Below are positions 6,891 through 9,764 of a DNA stretch of 9,764 nucleotides, in pieces; the stretch's first letter is position 1, and each line of letters starts with the position of its first letter. The notes beneath the pieces were generated by a model, which was not told the DNA's origin, ran no database searches, and saw only the letters and a program-made list of their open reading frames with translations. The translations under genes and the position numbers were made by a program. This stretch comes from Bacteroidota bacterium (GTDB lineage Bacteria > Bacteroidota > Bacteroidia > Bacteroidales > UBA10428), in NCBI GenBank assembly GCA_024640925.1, contig JAHEEB010000086.1, positions 1 to 9,764 on the forward strand, given 5' to 3'.

Positions 6891-9299
6891 ATGAATAATC
6901 GACTAAGCCTGATATTGATTTTGCTTATTTTCTCTTTGTTTTGGGGATGTTCTAAAACCGAAAATAGCCGAATGATTCAATCTTTTAATGACAATTGGCA
7001 GTTTACACTTCAACCTGATTCGTTGCCGATAGACACCAATAATGGCTGGCGTTCTGTTAATCTTCCTCACGACTGGAGTATTGAAGGTGAATTCAGCGAC
7101 AGCAATCCTGCTACCCCAGGTGGAGGTGCTTTACCCGGCGGAATAGGCTGGTACAAGAAATCATTCCTTTTACCTGTAAGCGATTCAGGTAAAAGAATAT
7201 TCATCGACTTTGATGGTGTTTACAGAAACAGCGAAGTATATATCAATGGTAATCTTTTAGGTGTAAGGCCGAATGGGTACATTTCGTTCCGGTACGATCT
7301 GACACCTTATCTCAATTTCGGTGATAAAAAAAACACCCTTACTGTTATTGTCAACAATTCAAAACAACCTAACTCGCGCTGGTATAGTGGTTCTGGTATC
7401 TACCGAAATGTATGGCTGGTAAAAACAAATCCTGTTTATGTCGATTTATGGGGTACTTATATTACCTCATCGAAAAAAGATGGTAATACATATGATGTTT
7501 CTATCAACACACGAATAACAAATAGCACAGATGCCGATCAATCCATTGTACTGGAAAATGAAATCATTAACGACAAAGGAAAAGTAGTTGGAACGGTTAA
7601 TTCAGGTTATACTATCAAGGCCAATACCTCCAATGAATTAAAACAATCGGTCCAACTGGTTTCGCCAACGCTCTGGTCGCTAGCTAATCCATATCTTTAC
7701 AAAGCTAAATCAACAATAAAAGCTGATGGGATTGAAAAGGATAATTATGAAACAAATTTTGGCATAAGAACCTTTAAATTCGATGCCGACAAGGGATTTT
7801 TTCTAAATGAAGAACCTGTAAAAATTCTGGGTGTTTGTAATCACCATGATCTGGGCTGCCTGGGAGCTGCTGTAAATACAAGAGCAATAGAGAGACAGCT
7901 CGAAATATTAAAAGCCATGGGGTGTAATGGCATTAGAACCTCACATAACCCTCCTGCTCCCGAATTACTCGATTTGTGCGATAAAATGGGCTTTATTGTA
8001 ATGGATGAAGCGTTTGATATGTGGAAAAAGAAAAAAACTCCATACGATTATTCGCTCTATTGGGATGAATGGCATAAGAAAGACTTGATAGATCAGATAT
8101 TACGAGACAGAAACCATCCTTCCATTTTTGTATGGAGCATAGGGAATGAAATTGTCGAACAATGGGATACAAGCGGAATTCGTGTTGCAACTGAACTGGC
8201 GAAAATAGTTAAGGAACTCGACACAACCCGCCCGGTCACTGCCGCATGCAATCCACCAAGTCCGGAAAACAATGTTGTAAAGTCAAACGCACTCGATTTG
8301 ATTGGATATAACTATGCTCATGCACAATACGAAAAATTCCACGAAATATTTCCGGGGAAAATATTCATAGGTACAGAAACAGTTTCTGGCTTGATGACTC
8401 GCGGCAAATATGATATGCCATCAGATAGTATCCGTCGTTGGCCTGTTCGCTGGGACATCCCTTTTACACAAGGAAATCCGGACAATACAGTATCAGCATA
8501 CGACAATATCAGTGCTCCCTGGGGTTCAACACATGAAGAGACCTGGAAAATCATAAAAAAACACGATTTCCTTTCTGGTATGTATATTTGGACAGGTTTT
8601 GATTACCTGGGTGAACCTACTCCATATGGATGGCCATCGAGAAGCTCTTATTTCGGAATTATCGATTTGGCAGGTTTTCCAAAAGATGTTTATTACATGT
8701 ACCAGAGTGAATGGACCAGTAAACCTGTTTTACATGTTTTTCCTCACTGGAACTGGAAAGAGGGCCAGACAGTTGATATGGTAGCATATTCCAATTGTGA
8801 GGAAGTAGAATTGTTTCTTAATGGAAATTCCCTTGGTACCAAAAAGAAAGGTCCGGAAGATTTGAGATTAACCTGGCAGGTAAAATATGTCCCCGGAACT
8901 ATTAAAGCTGTAGGCAGATCCAATGGCAAACAAATACTCGAGCAAACTATAAATACTGCCGGAGTGGCTGAAAAAATAGTTTTAACACCCGACAGAGCCA
9001 CCATCAAAGCTGACGGTCAGGATCTCTCTTTCGTAACGGTCGATATTGTTGATAAAGATGGCAATCTTGTACCTGATGCCAGCAACATGGTAAACTTTAC
9101 AATTGAAGGCGAAGCCATTATTGTTGGGGTTGACAACGGAAACCAGACAAGCCATGAACCCTTCAAGGCTAATTACCGAAGTGCTTTTAATGGGAAATGC
9201 CTTGTTGTAATACAATCTAAAGGTAAAAAAGGGGAAATAGTCCTGAAAGCCAGTTCTAAAGGTATCGAAGACAACTCAATAAAAATTTTAATTGATTAA
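6891..9299 (+). CDS. GH2 lipoprotein, probable beta-galactosidase
   Basis: An 802-residue glycoside hydrolase family 2 enzyme with a hydrophobic N terminus ending in FWGC (Cys20), read as a lipoprotein signal, although the residue at -3 (Phe) is not canonical. Domain order: jelly-roll sugar-binding domain (about 30-180, with WRSVNLPHDWSIEGEF), beta-sandwich (about 184-290), catalytic barrel (about 295-590), a DUF4982-type domain (about 610-690, EVELFLNGNSLGTKK), and a C-terminal Ig-like GH2 domain (about 694-802). The acid/base should be Glu420 in SIGNE and the nucleophile Glu496 in FIGTE; IRTSHNPP and MDEAFDMW are further GH2 motifs. This architecture is typical of Bacteroidetes beta-galactosidases. 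Next to a probable alpha-xylosidase, it would release beta-1,2-linked galactose that caps xylose in xyloglucan, exposing xylose to the GH31 enzyme. Beta-glucuronidase or another GH2 activity remains possible. It lies 56 bases after GH31, likely co-transcribed, and ends with a strong terminator. Confidence 0.88.
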   Translation: MNNRLSLILILLIFSLFWGCSKTENSRMIQSFNDNWQFTLQPDSLPIDTNNGWRSVNLPHDWSIEGEFSDSNPATPGGGALPGGIGWYKKSFLLPVSDSGKRIFIDFDGVYRNSEVYINGNLLGVRPNGYISFRYDLTPYLNFGDKKNTLTVIVNNSKQPNSRWYSGSGIYRNVWLVKTNPVYVDLWGTYITSSKKDGNTYDVSINTRITNSTDADQSIVLENEIINDKGKVVGTVNSGYTIKANTSNELKQSVQLVSPTLWSLANPYLYKAKSTIKADGIEKDNYETNFGIRTFKFDADKGFFLNEEPVKILGVCNHHDLGCLGAAVNTRAIERQLEILKAMGCNGIRTSHNPPAPELLDLCDKMGFIVMDEAFDMWKKKKTPYDYSLYWDEWHKKDLIDQILRDRNHPSIFVWSIGNEIVEQWDTSGIRVATELAKIVKELDTTRPVTAACNPPSPENNVVKSNALDLIGYNYAHAQYEKFHEIFPGKIFIGTETVSGLMTRGKYDMPSDSIRRWPVRWDIPFTQGNPDNTVSAYDNISAPWGSTHEETWKIIKKHDFLSGMYIWTGFDYLGEPTPYGWPSRSSYFGIIDLAGFPKDVYYMYQSEWTSKPVLHVFPHWNWKEGQTVDMVAYSNCEEVELFLNGNSLGTKKKGPEDLRLTWQVKYVPGTIKAVGRSNGKQILEQTINTAGVAEKIVLTPDRATIKADGQDLSFVTVDIVDKDGNLVPDASNMVNFTIEGEAIIVGVDNGNQTSHEPFKANYRSAFNGKCLVVIQSKGKKGEIVLKASSKGIEDNSIKILID

Positions 9300-9316
9300 A
9301 TCTGAATTGATTAAAT
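9290..9316 (+). repeat. 12-bp direct repeat across the GH2 stop codon
   Basis: AATTGATTAAAT occurs at 9290-9301, overlapping the last codons and stop of the GH2 gene, and again at 9305-9316, a 15-base period. It looks like a small tandem duplication. The second copy is non-coding. Confidence 0.6.
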
Positions 9317-9328
9317 ATTAGATAAAAC

Positions 9329-9366
9329 AACCCCGGGAATAAACATTCCTCGGGGTTTTTCTTTTT
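9329..9366 (+). terminator. Strong intrinsic terminator behind GH2
   Basis: AACCCCGGGAAT (9329-9340) pairs with ATTCCTCGGGGTT (9345-9357) over 12 base pairs with one bulged T and a 4-base loop, followed by TTTCTTTTTC. It lies 30 bases after the GH2 stop and should separate the GH31-GH2 transcript from the next lipoprotein gene. Confidence 0.9.
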
Positions 9367-9454
9367 CGGATAATTATTTTGTTAAAATTATAACGGATCA
9401 ACGGAAGGAACTCTCCAGTATGTTTACAAAAAAATAAGCTTTCGAGGTATACTT

Positions 9455-9510
9455 TAGAAAATCAAATTATTCTTTCGGCTTGTATTTCAATGGAATAATT
9501 TGATTTTCTA
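9455..9510. repeat. Perfect 18-bp inverted repeat
   Basis: TAGAAAATCAAATTATTC (9455-9472) and GAATAATTTGATTTTCTA (9493-9510) are exact reverse complements around a 20-base spacer. No T-run follows on the plus strand, and the preceding gene already has a terminator. TATTTCAAT occurs twice, inside the spacer (9483) and overlapping the right arm end (9509). It could be a cruciform or large operator, a remnant of a miniature inverted-repeat element, or an RNA hairpin if transcribed. No target-site duplication is evident. Confidence 0.6.
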
Positions 9511-9559
9511 TTTCAATATAACTTTTATCTTGTCATTCTTTTAACTCCACAGAAATAGT

Positions 9560-9567
9560 TACCTTTG
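9560..9567 (+). promoter_or_regulatory. -7 promoter element for the terminal lipoprotein gene
   Basis: TACCTTTG matches TAnnTTTG exactly, 88 bases before the ATG at 9655. The nearest upstream TTG (9530-9532) is 27 bases away, longer than the usual 19-21, so the -33 box is missing or weak, as in activated promoters. If correct, the 18-bp inverted repeat lies upstream of the transcript. Confidence 0.45.
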
Positions 9568-9654
9568 AATCATTCTAATTCACAAATTGAGTTAAATTTA
9601 CTCCACCTTTAATTATACTTACTTTAATAATATACTTTACTAAAACAAATCGTC

Positions 9655-9764
9655 ATGAAAATAAATAAATTCAGTTTTATCCAAAAATTAATTTTTGGGG
9701 TCGCTTTAATGCTATTTGCTTTCGCATGCAAACAAACCAACGATAATAACCTGATGAGCCCGGA
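9655..9764 (+). CDS. Lipoprotein N terminus, cut by window end
   Basis: Only the first 36 codons are present. They read MKINKFSFIQKLIFGVALML and then FAFAC, a lipoprotein signal with lysines, a hydrophobic core and Cys25 in the lipobox AFAC. After the cysteine comes a polar stretch, KQTNDNNLMSP, typical of an exported lipoprotein linker. The ATG at 9655 places the signal correctly. It is the third lipoprotein gene in a row on this strand, in its own unit after the GH2 terminator. It may belong to the same polysaccharide locus, but no catalytic domain is in view and its identity is unknown. Confidence 0.8.
   Translation, partial: MKINKFSFIQKLIFGVALMLFAFACKQTNDNNLMSP

Larger units (their letters stand above)
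9300..9654 (+). other. 355-base non-coding region between GH2 and the next lipoprotein gene
   Basis: No open frame here looks like a gene. It holds the short direct repeat, the GH2 terminator (9329-9366), about 85 bases without recognisable signals, the 18-bp inverted repeat (9455-9510), a TACCTTTG box (9560-9567), and a very AT-rich leader up to the ATG at 9655. Confidence 0.65.

Noticed and set aside
8318..9215. Three minus-strand open frames and one plus-strand frame (8599-8784) inside the GH2 gene
   Set aside because: All lie in other frames of a complete GH2 gene with intact catalytic motifs and have no independent signals.
1..9764. CRISPR array, tRNA, rRNA, insertion sequence or phage genes
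   Set aside because: No regularly spaced repeats, no transposase or integrase coding frames, and no recognisable structural RNA sequence on either strand.

Overview
The window looks like chromosomal DNA of a Bacteroidota (Bacteroidetes) bacterium. It is AT-rich, start codons lack clear Shine-Dalgarno sequences, and several genes have upstream TAnnTTTG elements, which is the -7 box of the primary sigma factor in this phylum. It also carries tandem lipoprotein glycoside hydrolases of the kind found in Bacteroidetes polysaccharide utilization loci (PULs). Genus cannot be read from the sequence.

Left part (1-2640), all on the minus strand. Reading in the direction of transcription: a Fe/Mn-family superoxide dismutase (2639-2037) with a perfect 10-bp terminator stem behind it; a small protein with two TFIIB-type zinc ribbons (1868-1479) with its own -7 element; and the Kdo transferase gene waaA/kdtA (1287-46), preceded by the best-formed promoter in the window. 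These are separate housekeeping or stress units rather than one operon. A PerR/Fur-like dyad lies 34-52 bases upstream of the sod start.

Middle (2641-3999). An aldo/keto reductase (2819-3652) diverges from sod. It is followed by a 347-base gap holding a -7-like element, a small dyad, and a long RNA stem of about 16 pairs (3849-3963) ending in seven Ts. That structure lies just upstream of the true start (4000) of the next gene and looks like a leader attenuator or a small RNA.

Right part (4000-9764), all on the plus strand. A PA14-containing GH31 lipoprotein, most like alpha-xylosidases, is followed 56 bases later by a GH2 beta-galactosidase lipoprotein, and then a strong terminator. After a 355-base gap with a perfect 18-bp inverted repeat, a third lipoprotein gene begins and is cut by the window end. 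GH31 alpha-xylosidase plus GH2 beta-galactosidase is the pair needed to strip galactose and then xylose from xyloglucan side chains, so the inference is a xyloglucan-type PUL fragment. No SusC/SusD pair, sensor/regulator, endo-glucanase or fucosidase is visible here.

I see no tRNA, rRNA, CRISPR array, insertion sequence or clearly new multi-gene system. The most unusual signals are the structured non-coding stretches in front of the glycosidase and lipoprotein genes.
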